Shown here: one piece after another, positions 51,545 through 59,455 of the stretch
Position numbering within the stretch: position 1 is the first letter of the stretch
How the letters are laid out: every line of letters begins with the position of its first letter
Assembly: GCF_900128995.1 (NCBI RefSeq)
Contig: NZ_FQUE01000009.1
Location: forward strand, 62,001-126,000
Direction of reading: 5' to 3'
From: Loktanella atrilutea
Lineage (GTDB): Bacteria; Pseudomonadota; Alphaproteobacteria; Rhodobacterales; Rhodobacteraceae
DNA: 64,000 nucleotides
Made by a program: the position numbers and the translations under genes
Notes under the pieces: model-generated
What the model saw: only the letters and a program-made list of their open reading frames with translations
Databases searched by the model: none
Told to the model about the DNA's origin: nothing

Positions 51545-52849
51545 TCAGTCCTGCGTGCCCATGGCTGTCCAGTGTGGCAGCATGGTGTCGTGGAATTCAT
51601 CGTAGGCCTGGTCGAAGCTGGCGCGCGCACGGCGCCACGTCTCGCGGGTCATATCGCGGTAGTCCATCTCGTAGATCGAGGCGAGGAACCGGCCGGACTG
51701 TTCGACGGCACGGGTCATCTCGACGGGATGCTGCGCCAGTTTGTCACCGAAGACCTTGCCAAAAGCATCCTGCATCGCACGGTGCAGTTCATTGCCCGGC
51801 TCGAACCGGGTCAGCAGAAACCGGATGTCGGCAAAGGCCTTGGGCAGCGTCATGCCGTCTTCCGGCAGCGACCCCTGAAAGCCATGCGCCAGATCGCCGA
51901 GCGCTTCGGCCAGCTGACCGATGAAGGACGTGGTGCTGTCATACTCCCAATAGCCGGGGCCGGAGGGGATGTAGAGCATATCTGCCGCGAAGACGGCGTT
52001 CATCGACTGGTAGCCGATGGCGGGCGGGCAATCGAAGAAGATCAGGTCCCACTGGTCGTCCGGCAACTGGTCAAGGTAGCGGGACACGGCCGCAAAGAAC
52101 GACCACTCGGGGTTCAGATGGCGATACTGGGCGCTGGCAAACTCGACGAAGGCCGCGTTGGCGCAGCTGGGAATGATGTCGATGGTCGGCCAGGCCGTCG
52201 GCTGGATGAAGTCCGCGATCCGCAGATCCTGCAGGCCAAGGTCGGTGATGCTGGACGGGATGGTGCGGCGGGGCAGGGCGGTCCCTGACGCGGCGGCGGC
52301 GGGGGCATTGTTCGCGGCTTCCGTTTCCCGCACCAGGTCGCGGGCCATGATGCCCCAGACGGTCTGCTCCTCGCCCACGTCCGTCAGACCCATGGAGTGA
52401 GACAGCGTCGCCTGCGGGTCGAAGTCGACGCAAAGGACACGGTAGCCCTCCAGCGCCGCGGCGTGGGCGAAGTGCAGGGCGACGGTCGACTTGCCGGCGC
52501 CGCCCTTGAAATTGGCTATGGCCGTCCGAAACGCTCGCCCCTTGGGGCGGGGCGGCATCAGGGACTTGCCCTTGACCTTCAGCTTGCGGCGGAGGGTATT
52601 CACCTCCTCCAGCGTGAACCACCGCTGACGGCCGTCGGGTTCGACCAGACCGGCCGGCAGGGCAGGGTCGGCCGCCATGCGGCCCCGGAACGTCGACTGA
52701 TTCATATGCAGGATCAACTCCGCCACCTCCCAGCTAGAGAACCGGCGCAGGGTCTTCGTATTCTCCGGAGAAAAGGTCTGCTGCCGGATCCAGCCCTGCA
52801 TCTTCAGCGAGCGCGTCTGGATATCGCGCAGATCGTGGTGAGTGAACAT
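51545..52849 (-). CDS. parA: ParA/RepA-family partition ATPase
   Basis: 434 residues. N-terminal helix-turn-helix region (RRFSSWEVAELILHMNQSTF, about residues 35-54) typical of plasmid ParA proteins that autoregulate. Deviant Walker A FKGGAGKST near residue 114, LCVDFDPQATLSHSMG, and Walker B DLIFFDCPPAIGYQS. Drives partition by ATP-dependent nucleoid binding. Transcribed leftward from the origin region; the TTTACGCGTAAA palindrome 35 bp upstream is its likely operator. Confidence 0.92.
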   Translation of the reverse strand: MFTHHDLRDIQTRSLKMQGWIRQQTFSPENTKTLRRFSSWEVAELILHMNQSTFRGRMAADPALPAGLVEPDGRQRWFTLEEVNTLRRKLKVKGKSLMPPRPKGRAFRTAIANFKGGAGKSTVALHFAHAAALEGYRVLCVDFDPQATLSHSMGLTDVGEEQTVWGIMARDLVRETEAANNAPAAAASGTALPRRTIPSSITDLGLQDLRIADFIQPTAWPTIDIIPSCANAAFVEFASAQYRHLNPEWSFFAAVSRYLDQLPDDQWDLIFFDCPPAIGYQSMNAVFAADMLYIPSGPGYWEYDSTTSFIGQLAEALGDLAHGFQGSLPEDGMTLPKAFADIRFLLTRFEPGNELHRAMQDAFGKVFGDKLAQHPVEMTRAVEQSGRFLASIYEMDYRDMTRETWRRARASFDQAYDEFHDTMLPHWTAMGTQD

Positions 52850-52883
52850 GATGCCTCGGACGTTATTTCAGTGGTTGTGACGA

Positions 52884-52895
52884 TTTACGCGTAAA
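52884..52895. promoter_or_regulatory. Candidate ParA autoregulatory operator
   Basis: TTTACGCGTAAA, a perfect 12-bp palindrome about 35 bp upstream of the parA start codon. Confidence 0.5.
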
Positions 52896-52932
52896 ATGAC
52901 GGTTTTGTCGAGAGCTGGTTCCATGCTACAGA

Positions 52933-52952
52933 ACCTTATCCGCGGATAAGGT
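52933..52952. repeat. Partition-site palindrome 4 (parS-like)
   Basis: Exactly the 20-bp core ACCTTATCCGCGGATAAGGT, in the origin region upstream of parA. The four copies span 2.7 kb. Confidence 0.8.
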
Positions 52953-52998
52953 CCGGCTAGGCAAACTGGTCCGCACATAAACGCCCGAAGGGGCTTCA

Positions 52999-53025
52999 GT
53001 GATTCGGACGCCGGGGTGATTCGGA
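52999..53025 (+). repeat. Direct repeat GTGATTCGGA in the origin region
   Basis: Two identical 10-mers at 52999-53008 and 53016-53025, 17 bp apart, just upstream of the GGGGAC units. Confidence 0.5.
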
Positions 53026-53047
53026 GGACGAGATACCCTCGATTTGG

Positions 53048-53106
53048 GGGGACGCGAATTGGCCGATACCAACCATTGAGGGGACATTGCGTCGCTTTAG
53101 GGGGAC
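53048..53106 (+). repeat. Iteron-like GGGGAC repeats
   Basis: GGGGAC at 53048, 53080 and 53101, each in a T-then-G-rich context (TTTGGGGGGAC, TTGAGGGGAC, TTTAGGGGGAC), spaced 32 and 21 bp, about three and two helical turns. Similar G-rich iterons occur in other alphaproteobacterial plasmid origins (general knowledge). Confidence 0.55.
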
Positions 53107-53347
53107 ACCATGGGCGGCCCCCTATACCAATCTCATACCGTTTCTTTCAGATTGAATTGGGAGGGGATGCTATCCACAGCGACGAATCCTTGACACAGGC
53201 CGGCAATCCAACGCTAATCAGCCACAGGTTGGCAAAAGCGTTGTTAAGACGATGCCGCGGCGAAGGTCGTAGCAAGACATGCCCGCCGGAGGTGGAACGA
53301 GGAAAAGGTCCAGTGGTCAGGCAAGGCCCTTGGGCGAGGAGCGGGTC

Positions 53348-54031
53348 ATGCAGATCAGATCAGCGGCAGGTCCGCAGGCAGGTGCCCTGAAATACGATGT
53401 GCTGACGGCGCTGCTGACGCTCGCAGCCCAAGGTTCGCCGGTTCAAGGCCGACTGGCGCTGCGGCTGTCGCTCCTGATCACCGCACGGTTCAATTGGCGG
53501 ATGGGGCAGTTCTGTGTCGGCCAGCGCGAGATTGCGCGCATGTGGGGCGTCACCGAACGGACGGCGAAACGGGACCTTGCTCAGATGCGCAATCTTGGCT
53601 GGATCAGCGTGACCATCCCCGCGGCGCGCGGCAGGGTCGCGACGCATGCCATCCATTTCGATGCGGTGCTGCCGGACACCATGCCCTACTGGACTGCGGT
53701 CGGACCGGACTTTACCGCGCGCATGACCGGCGCCGCGGCGATGCCAGAGGCAGCCGTCAGCAACGTCGTGCCACTGCGCCCTGCACCGGTCGTCACCGGC
53801 GACGACGGGATCTGGGCCGCTGCGATCCAGCGGCTTCAGCAGGATGCGCCCGCATTGTTTCAGGCGTGGTTCAGCGGTCTGCGGATGCGGACCTGCGACG
53901 GCGGGGTGCTGCGGCTGGTCGCACCGACCCGGTTCATCGCGGATTACGTCCGCAGCCACTATACCGGACACCTAATGGCCGCCTTGCTGGCCTGCGACCC
54001 GACCATCAAGCGGGTGGAGATCGAAGCCTGA
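53348..54031 (+). CDS. DnaA-like plasmid replication initiator
   Basis: 227 residues from the ATG at 53348. Residues about 15-110 are a winged helix (QREIARMWGVTERTAKRDLA, then RNLGWISVTIPAARGRVATH). Residues about 155-225 resemble DnaA domain I (IWAAAIQRLQQDAPALFQAW ... LRLVAPTRFIADYVRSHYTG). There is no AAA+ ATPase core, so it is not chromosomal DnaA. This two-part build is that of the DnaA-like replicases of Rhodobacterales plasmids and chromids. It should bind the adjacent iterons and recruit DnaB helicase. Confidence 0.85.
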   Translation: MQIRSAAGPQAGALKYDVLTALLTLAAQGSPVQGRLALRLSLLITARFNWRMGQFCVGQREIARMWGVTERTAKRDLAQMRNLGWISVTIPAARGRVATHAIHFDAVLPDTMPYWTAVGPDFTARMTGAAAMPEAAVSNVVPLRPAPVVTGDDGIWAAAIQRLQQDAPALFQAWFSGLRMRTCDGGVLRLVAPTRFIADYVRSHYTGHLMAALLACDPTIKRVEIEA

Positions 54032-54103
54032 GAGAGCCTGTCGCCTTCGTTCTGCGCCCCATTCTCCGCTCCATTGTCGTAGCAGCTTGATCACACGTCC
54101 TTC

Positions 54104-54797
54104 GTGCGTCTGCCGGATAGGGGGCTGACGGTAGACGCGCGCGACGAACATCTGCGCATTGCCGGGCTAACCCATGGACAAGAGATCGCCGTCACCCTGC
54201 GGCGCGACCTTCCGGCTGCCAACGGCGAGATCTTGGCGCGTGACGATGCGATCAGCGGCTACATCCGCGACCGCAGCCCGGCAGTGCGGTTTCCGGGGCG
54301 CGTCTACGTCCTGCCGTAGGGCGGTGACCAAGGGCTGGCGATGACGACGGTAAACCTTGATCAAGGCGATCTTAAGCTGATGCAGATGTCGGACCGCCAT
54401 TTGGTCGCGGCGTGCAGGATGATCTGTTCGCACGCCCGCTGGACGTCTGGTCGGCGTTTCAATGCCGCGTGCGCGACCGAGGTCTGGCGGGGCAGCGCCA
54501 CTGTGCCGGGGCAGGGGGCATGAACGTCGATGTGACGACCCGGCTTGTGATTTCGGACGAGGCAGGGCCGCTGGCGACCGGGTTAGGGCGGTGGACGGCT
54601 TGCCGGTCACCGCGATCCAATATCGCCCCGACGGGCTCGAGGCTGATCGCCAGATGCCGGAGGGTGCCGGAGATGGCGGATACGTGGTATATCTGCCTTT
54701 GGCGTCGAAAACTAATCTTAGAACGTGGCACGTTGATATAATGAATGGATCGAAGGGACGTGAACTTGCAAGTGCCCGGGCGTTGGTCGAGGATTTC
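54104..54797 (+). pseudogene. Decayed alpha-2-macroglobulin (yfhM-like) fragment
   Basis: Recognisable A2M stretches: LRIAGLTHGQEIAVTLRRDL, IRDRSPAVRFPGRVYVLP, then a TAG stop at 54317 where Arg is expected. The same frame continues GGDQGLAMTTVNLDQGDLKL. Further pieces (DDLFARPLDVWSAFQ, EVWRGSATVPGQG, GMNVDVTTRL) alternate between frames, and RTWHVDIMNGSKGRELASAR with ALVEDF lie in a third frame. An intact protein is about 1800 residues; only about 230 from the N-terminal third remain. At about 54797 it passes in frame into PBP1C sequence. Non-functional. Confidence 0.75.
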
Positions 54798-55070
54798 GCG
54801 CACCGGGCTGATGTCGGCGGTAATCGCGATGTGCTGGTCGTAGGCTTCCACAGGACGCATGTCGCGGCGGTCTGGCGGGGACGCCCGGACGGAACGCCGG
54901 TGCCGGGGGCCTTTGGCGGCGATCTGGCCGCGCCGGTGCTGTTTAACATTTTTGCAGTCCTGCCAGCGGTCCCCCTGCCGCCACAGCCGAACGGGCGGTG
55001 ACGGAAATGAATGGTCAGTTGCCGGCAGCCTTGCGCCGCTTCGTGCCGCCCGGAGAGGTCAGCGCGCTGG
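54798..55070 (+). pseudogene. pbpC: Decayed penicillin-binding protein 1C C-terminal fragment
   Basis: GGNRDVLVVGFHRTHVAAVW followed by RGRPDGTPVPGAFGGDLAAP is the end of the PBP1C transpeptidase domain. After a TGA (54999) and a shift of frame, LPAALRRFVPPGE continues the typical PBP1C linker. pbpC normally lies just downstream of the A2M gene, so one deletion spanning most of both genes produced this remnant. The glycosyltransferase half and the catalytic Ser region are missing. No cell-wall function is expected. 55071-55245 holds nothing recognisable apart from the hisD RBS. Confidence 0.75.
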
Positions 55071-55245
55071 AAGTGGTGGCCACGGATCTTCTGGGTGCGT
55101 CACGATCAGCGATGCGGCTCGATCGGGTCTTGTGATGGATCGAAATCTGACGTTGCGTCAGCAAGTGGCGCGCTGTATTGAATACGTATGCAAGCAATAT
55201 GCGCGGCCGCGTTTGACGGGCTGCAGACCGGTAAGGAATCCTCTC

Positions 55246-56535
55246 ATGGTGCAATTCAACGATCTTCCTCGGGGCGTCACACAACTCCGGGCGCCGGCGC
55301 GCAGTGCGGCGGGGGATACCGGTTCCGTGGCGGAACTCGTGACCGAGATCCTCGACGCCGTTCGGACGCGCGGCGATGCCGCGGTGGCGGACTACGCGCG
55401 CCGTTTCGACAAGAGCGAACTTGCGGTCTTCGAGGTTACTGACGCTGAAAGGACAGCCGCGCTGGCGGGTCTGGACCAGCAGACACGCGCCGACACGGAA
55501 TTTGCCATCGCCAACGTGCGCCGTTTTGCAGAGGCGCAGCTTGCGACCATGTTGCCGCTGGAGATGGAGGCGCTGCCGGGGGTCCACATGGGGCACCGGG
55601 TGATCCCGCTGGAAACGGTCGGCTGCTACGTGCCGGGCGGGCGTTATCCACTGCTGTCGGCGCCGATCATGACGATCGTGCCGGCCAAGGTGGCCGGGGT
55701 CGATACGGTGATCGCCTGCCTGCCGCCCAATGCGCATCCGGCGATGATTGCGGGCTGCCACCTGTCCGGAGCCGACCGCATTTTCCGCATCGGCGGCGCG
55801 CAGGCGATCGCCGCGATGGCCTATGGCACCGAGACCGTGCCGCAGGTGACCAAGATCGTGGGCCCCGGCAATGCCTTTGTGAACGAGGCCAAGCGGCAGG
55901 TCTTTGGCCCCGTGGGCATCGACCAGCTTGCCGGCCCGTCGGAGATCTATGTCCTCGCCGATCACACCGGCGACGCCGAGATGATCGCCACGGACCTGCT
56001 GGCGCAGGCGGAGCATGACGTCCGGACGCGGGTGGGGCTGATCACGACGGATGCCAAGCTGGCCGCGGCGGTCGAGGCGGAGGTCAAGCGGCAACTGACC
56101 GAACTCGCGACGGCCGAGACGGCGGCGCAGGCTTGGCGTGACTACGGCGAGATCGCGGTCTGCGACAGCGAGGAGGCAATGATCGCCTATTCCGACCTCA
56201 TCGCGGCGGAGCATCTGCAGGTGCACACGCAGGACGCGCAGGCCTTCGCCAAGCGGCTGCGGAACTATGGCTCGCTCTTCATCGGGGAGCTGGCGAGCGT
56301 GGTCTATTCGGACAAGTGTTCCGGCACGAACCACACGCTGCCGACGATGGCGGCGGGGCGCTATACCGGTGGGCTGTGGGTCGGCGCCTACGTCAAGATC
56401 GCGACGCACCAGTGGCTTACGCCGGAGGGCGTGAACGCGGTGGCGCCCCCCGCCGTGCGACAGAGTGCGAGCGAGGGGCTTGACGGCCACCGCCGCGCGG
56501 CGCAGCTGCGGCTGGACAGGCTTCAGGCCAGGTAG
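55246..56535 (+). CDS. HisD-family dehydrogenase, probably catabolic (HpsN-like)
   Basis: 429 residues from the ATG at 55246 after TAAGGA. Histidinol-dehydrogenase fold: zinc-site QAEHD (about residue 254), catalytic EH in [26 protein letters not shown], and [17 protein letters not shown] at the C-terminus. All HisD catalytic positions seem kept, but no his genes are near and the replicon is extrachromosomal. In Roseobacters such paralogues oxidise alcohols to acids (for example sulfopropanediol dehydrogenase HpsN). Its 3' end overlaps the convergent amidase gene by 13 bp. Likely two-step NAD-dependent alcohol oxidation in the pathway encoded opposite. Confidence 0.85.
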   Translation: MVQFNDLPRGVTQLRAPARSAAGDTGSVAELVTEILDAVRTRGDAAVADYARRFDKSELAVFEVTDAERTAALAGLDQQTRADTEFAIANVRRFAEAQLATMLPLEMEALPGVHMGHRVIPLETVGCYVPGGRYPLLSAPIMTIVPAKVAGVDTVIACLPPNAHPAMIAGCHLSGADRIFRIGGAQAIAAMAYGTETVPQVTKIVGPGNAFVNEAKRQVFGPVGIDQLAGPSEIYVLADHTGDAEMIATDLLAQAEHDVRTRVGLITTDAKLAAAVEAEVKRQLTELATAETAAQAWRDYGEIAVCDSEEAMIAYSDLIAAEHLQVHTQDAQAFAKRLRNYGSLFIGELASVVYSDKCSGTNHTLPTMAAGRYTGGLWVGAYVKIATHQWLTPEGVNAVAPPAVRQSASEGLDGHRRAAQLRLDRLQAR

Positions 56536-57902
56536 GGCGGGCGTTGCACCGCGTGGTCGGTGGCCGCCTCGAAGGCGGCGCCGACCTGCAGCAGCCGGGC
56601 CTCTTCGCCATGGCGGCCGATGATTTGCAGGCCGACCGGCAGGCCGTCCACGAATTCCATGGGCACCGACAGGGCCGGGTGGCCCGTGGCGTTGAAGGGC
56701 AGGGTGCGCATTGGCGTCCAGACCGCACGACCGCCCGCGAAGGCCGAGAACGACGGGGCGGGCGTGAGTGTGGTGGCGGTGATAATGACATCGCAGGTGT
56801 CGAGCACGGTGTCGATCCCGGCCCGCAGACGCACCGCCGCGGCCCGGGCGCGGGCAACATCTTCTGACGTCAGGGCCGCGCCGGCGATCAGGCTTTGGTA
56901 GGCCATGCGCCCGGTCGGGCCGCCGGTGCCGGTGACGTCGGCGGCGTGGGTGTCCAGCGCCTCGGCGTGGATGATGACGGCGCCGGCAGCCTCCATCAGG
57001 GCGATGTCGGGCAGGGTGACCAGTGCGAACTGTGCCCCGATCTGCGACAGGGTGGCCACCGCGTCATCGAGCCGGTCGAGGAGGGCGGGCGTGGTCTCTG
57101 ACCCCTCTGCCCAGTGCCGGGCGTAGCCGACGCGCAGTCCCTGCAGGTTGCCTGACAGATCGGGCGGGGCGGTGCCGGTCAGGGCGGCGAAGACGAAGGC
57201 AGCGTCTGCGACCGTGCGGGCGATGGGGCCGAGGTGGTCGAGCCCGGGCGCGAGCGGCTGCACGCCGTCAATCGGCACCGCACCGAAAGTCGGCTTCAGC
57301 CCGACCACGCCGCAATAGGCGGCGGGACTGCGGATCGACCCGCCGGTGTCTGTGCCGAGCGCCACGCGCACGAGCCCCGCCGCGACGGCGGCGGCAGAGC
57401 CGGAGGAGGACCCGCCGGTGATGTGGTCGGTGTGCCAGGGATTGCGGGCGGGTGGATAGGGGCCGTCCTGCGACGGGCCGACGAGGGCCAGGTCATAGGT
57501 CGCCACCATCCCCAGCGGCACGGCGCCCGCGTCCAGCAGCCGCTGCACGGCGGTGGCGGTTGTCGTGGCGGTGCGATCTGCGTGGCGCAGCGCGCCGAAG
57601 GTGACGGTGGCGCCCGCCACGTCGATCAGGTCCTTGATCGCGAAGGGGATGCCCTGCAGCGGGCCGCGGTCGATGCCCCGCGCAAAATCCGCATCGGCCT
57701 GCGCGGCAGCGGCCGTGGCGCGGTCGGCGGTCAGGTGGACGAAGGCGCGCACCTGCGGGTCGCGGCGGGCAATCAGGTCGAGATGCGCGCGGGTCAGACG
57801 GGCGGAGGTCAGTGTGCCGTCGCGCAGGGCGGCGGCGGCTTCGGCGACGGACAGCTCCGGCAGGGCCGCGTCGGAGGTGGTTACGTCATTCTCCTGCATC
57901 AT
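56523..57902 (-). CDS. Amidase signature-family hydrolase (AtzE-like)
   Basis: 459 residues; ATG at 57902 or 57899. Ser-cisSer-Lys triad: Lys in [16 protein letters not shown] (about residue 92), [17 protein letters not shown] (about 168) and nucleophile Ser in [20 protein letters not shown] (about 190). Hydrolyses a C-N amide bond in the cytoplasm. The preceding overlapping 60-codon gene encodes an AtzG/GatC-like partner, so a heteromeric amidase like AtzEG is expected. Last gene of the leftward operon. Confidence 0.9.
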   Translation of the reverse strand: MMQENDVTTSDAALPELSVAEAAAALRDGTLTSARLTRAHLDLIARRDPQVRAFVHLTADRATAAAAQADADFARGIDRGPLQGIPFAIKDLIDVAGATVTFGALRHADRTATTTATAVQRLLDAGAVPLGMVATYDLALVGPSQDGPYPPARNPWHTDHITGGSSSGSAAAVAAGLVRVALGTDTGGSIRSPAAYCGVVGLKPTFGAVPIDGVQPLAPGLDHLGPIARTVADAAFVFAALTGTAPPDLSGNLQGLRVGYARHWAEGSETTPALLDRLDDAVATLSQIGAQFALVTLPDIALMEAAGAVIIHAEALDTHAADVTGTGGPTGRMAYQSLIAGAALTSEDVARARAAAVRLRAGIDTVLDTCDVIITATTLTPAPSFSAFAGGRAVWTPMRTLPFNATGHPALSVPMEFVDGLPVGLQIIGRHGEEARLLQVGAAFEAATDHAVQRPPYLA

Positions 57903-58068
57903 GGTCCGGCGTGTCGTCCGGCGCCTCTGCCTTCAGGCGGCGCGTGCAGTCGTCGAGGAAGCGGGCGATGGTCAGGGCCGCATCCCGGTCCGCCGCATCC
58001 GGCGCGATGCCCCGCGCGGCGAGGGCGGCGTCGAATTGCGCCGCGGTCAGTCGGGGCCCTTCCGTCAC
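57886..58068 (-). CDS. AtzG-like small amidase partner (DUF4089 type)
   Basis: 60 residues from GTG 58068, which overlaps the RraA-like stop (GTGA). It ends 17 bp inside the amidase gene. Sequence begins VTEGPRLTAAQFDAALAARG and continues with DRDAALTIARFLDDCTRRLK: a short helical protein of the AtzG/GatC-like type that wraps the amidase and stabilises it (family knowledge). Easily missed by gene finders because of its size and GTG start. Confidence 0.7.
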   Translation of the reverse strand: MTEGPRLTAAQFDAALAARGIAPDAADRDAALTIARFLDDCTRRLKAEAPDDTPDHDAGE

Positions 58069-58763
58069 GTCCGGGCCTTTTCGAAGGCGGTCCAGGCCGC
58101 TTCGAAGGCGGCGAAATCGAAGCCCTCCGCCTGGGCGGGGTCGAGGACGAGGCGCTCGGTCTCCTGCATCTTCGTGATGGCGGCAGAGAGTTGCGGCAGG
58201 ACCTCCGGCGGGATGACGACGGCGCCGTGGCGGTCGGCGTGGACCAGATCGCCGGGGGCCACGGTCAGGCCGAAGACGGTGACCGGCGTGCCAATGCTGC
58301 GGACGTGGACGAAGCCGTGGCTGGGCCCGATGGACCCCGCGATGACCGGAAAGTCGGGCGCCATGTCGCCCAGGTCGCGCATGACGCCGTTGGTCAGGGC
58401 GCCGGACAGGCCGAAGCCCTTGTGGATCGTGGTGTTCACCTCGCCCCAGTAGGCGCCGATGGCGTGGGGCACGTCCAGATCCTCGACCACCGCGAGGGAC
58501 GGCTTGGGTCCATCGGCCATCGCCTTGTAATAGGCCATGCGGCGGGCGCGGATCACCTCCGGGGTTTCCGTCGGGGGCTCCACCGCGGCGATCTGCGCGG
58601 TGACGGCATAGCCCACCACGGCGCGGCTGGTGTCGGAGGCGAGGACGGTGCCGCGGGTGAAGGCGTCGAAACCCCGCTTGCCCTGCGCCACCTCGATCGC
58701 GTTGCAGACGGTGGGGGTGTCGACGCGCTGCAGCAGCGCCAGAAGGTCGGGATCGAGGGTCAT
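58065..58763 (-). CDS. RraA-like aldolase/decarboxylase family protein
   Basis: 232 residues. Fold of the HMG/CHA aldolase and RraA family: MRDLGDMAPDFPVIAGSIGP and PGDLVHADRHGAVVIPPEVL with the metal-binding Asp. Some members cleave 4-hydroxy-4-methyl-2-oxoglutarate-type keto acids or decarboxylate oxaloacetate; others are RNase E inhibitors. In this operon a retro-aldol or decarboxylation step is more likely. ATGA overlap with the hydrolase upstream, GTGA with atzG-like downstream. Confidence 0.85.
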   Translation of the reverse strand: MTLDPDLLALLQRVDTPTVCNAIEVAQGKRGFDAFTRGTVLASDTSRAVVGYAVTAQIAAVEPPTETPEVIRARRMAYYKAMADGPKPSLAVVEDLDVPHAIGAYWGEVNTTIHKGFGLSGALTNGVMRDLGDMAPDFPVIAGSIGPSHGFVHVRSIGTPVTVFGLTVAPGDLVHADRHGAVVIPPEVLPQLSAAITKMQETERLVLDPAQAEGFDFAAFEAAWTAFEKART

Positions 58764-59455
58764 GCATCCTCCAGCCAGCGGCGCAGGGCCGCCGTGGTGT
58801 CATCAGGTTTTTCGAGGGTCGGCAGATGCCCGGCGCCGGCGATGACGGTCAGGGTCGATCCCGGCATCAGGTCGTGCATCAGGGTGTGGCGGTGGAGGGG
58901 GCAGAGCGCGTCCTCGGCCCCGCACAGGATCAGCGCGGGGACGCGGGCGGCGCGCAGCGTGTCCTGCTGGTCGGGGCGGTCGCGCAAGGCTCTGGACTGG
59001 CGGACGAAGACCTCGGGCCCCAGCGTCAGGGCCATGTTCATGCACAAATCGAGGATCGCGGGCTTGTCGGGGCCATCCGCCAAATAGTTCGGCTTCATCT
59101 CATCGCGCATCACCGCCGCCAGACGCCCCGCCTGCGCCGCCGCGATCTGGGGCGCGCGCATCTCCTGCACGGCGGGAGCCTCTGCCTTGGGGTTGGTGTC
59201 GAGCAGGGCGATGCGGTCGACGCGGTCGGGGGCCTGACGCAGCACCTCCATCGCGACGATGCCACCCATGGACAGCCCGCACAGGGCAAAGCGGGGCGGG
59301 GCGGCGGCCAGCACGGCGGCGGCCAGCGCCTGCACCGTGTCGTGATCCGTCACCGGCAGGACGTGCACGTCGCGCGGTCCCGACAGGGCTGTAACCTGCG
59401 GGCCGTAAAGGCGGGCGTCGCACATCATGCCGGGCAGGAGCACGAGAGGGATCAT
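58760..59455 (-). CDS. Alpha/beta hydrolase
   Basis: 231 residues from the ATG at 59455 (ATGA overlap with the MetE-like gene). Nucleophile elbow GLSMGG near residue 83, Asp in LILCGAEDALCP near 180 and His in IAGAGHLPTLEKP near 208 complete the triad. Oxyanion region LVLLPGMMCDARLYG. Probably hydrolyses an ester, lactone or C-C bond of a pathway intermediate. Confidence 0.9.
   Translation of the reverse strand: MIPLVLLPGMMCDARLYGPQVTALSGPRDVHVLPVTDHDTVQALAAAVLAAAPPRFALCGLSMGGIVAMEVLRQAPDRVDRIALLDTNPKAEAPAVQEMRAPQIAAAQAGRLAAVMRDEMKPNYLADGPDKPAILDLCMNMALTLGPEVFVRQSRALRDRPDQQDTLRAARVPALILCGAEDALCPLHRHTLMHDLMPGSTLTVIAGAGHLPTLEKPDDTTAALRRWLEDA

Larger units (their letters stand above)
52850..53347. 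other. Probable replication origin region
   Basis: 498 bp without a convincing gene, between divergent parA and the initiator. It holds palindrome 4, the TTTACGCGTAAA site, a GTGATTCGGA direct repeat, three GGGGAC iteron-like units and a near DnaA-box (CTATCCACA, 53170-53178). The layout of iterons next to their initiator indicates the vegetative origin (inference). A 125-codon frame crosses it but has no domain or RBS. Confidence 0.7.

Noticed and set aside
50243-52288. 681-codon plus-strand frame opposite parB and parA
   Set aside because: Composition typical of antisense shadow; ParA/ParB motifs on the minus strand are unambiguous.
53016-53390. 125-codon frame crossing the origin region
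   Set aside because: No domain, Arg-rich, crosses the iterons and overlaps the initiator start; the repeats explain the region better.
54032-55245. Insertion sequence or toxin-antitoxin next to the initiator
   Set aside because: No transposase motifs, terminal inverted repeats or toxin folds; the fragments read as alpha-2-macroglobulin and PBP1C remains instead.
55246-56535. Histidine-biosynthesis hisD
   Set aside because: Catalytic residues are compatible, but there are no other his genes, and the replicon type and the neighbouring catabolic operon favour a catabolic paralogue.
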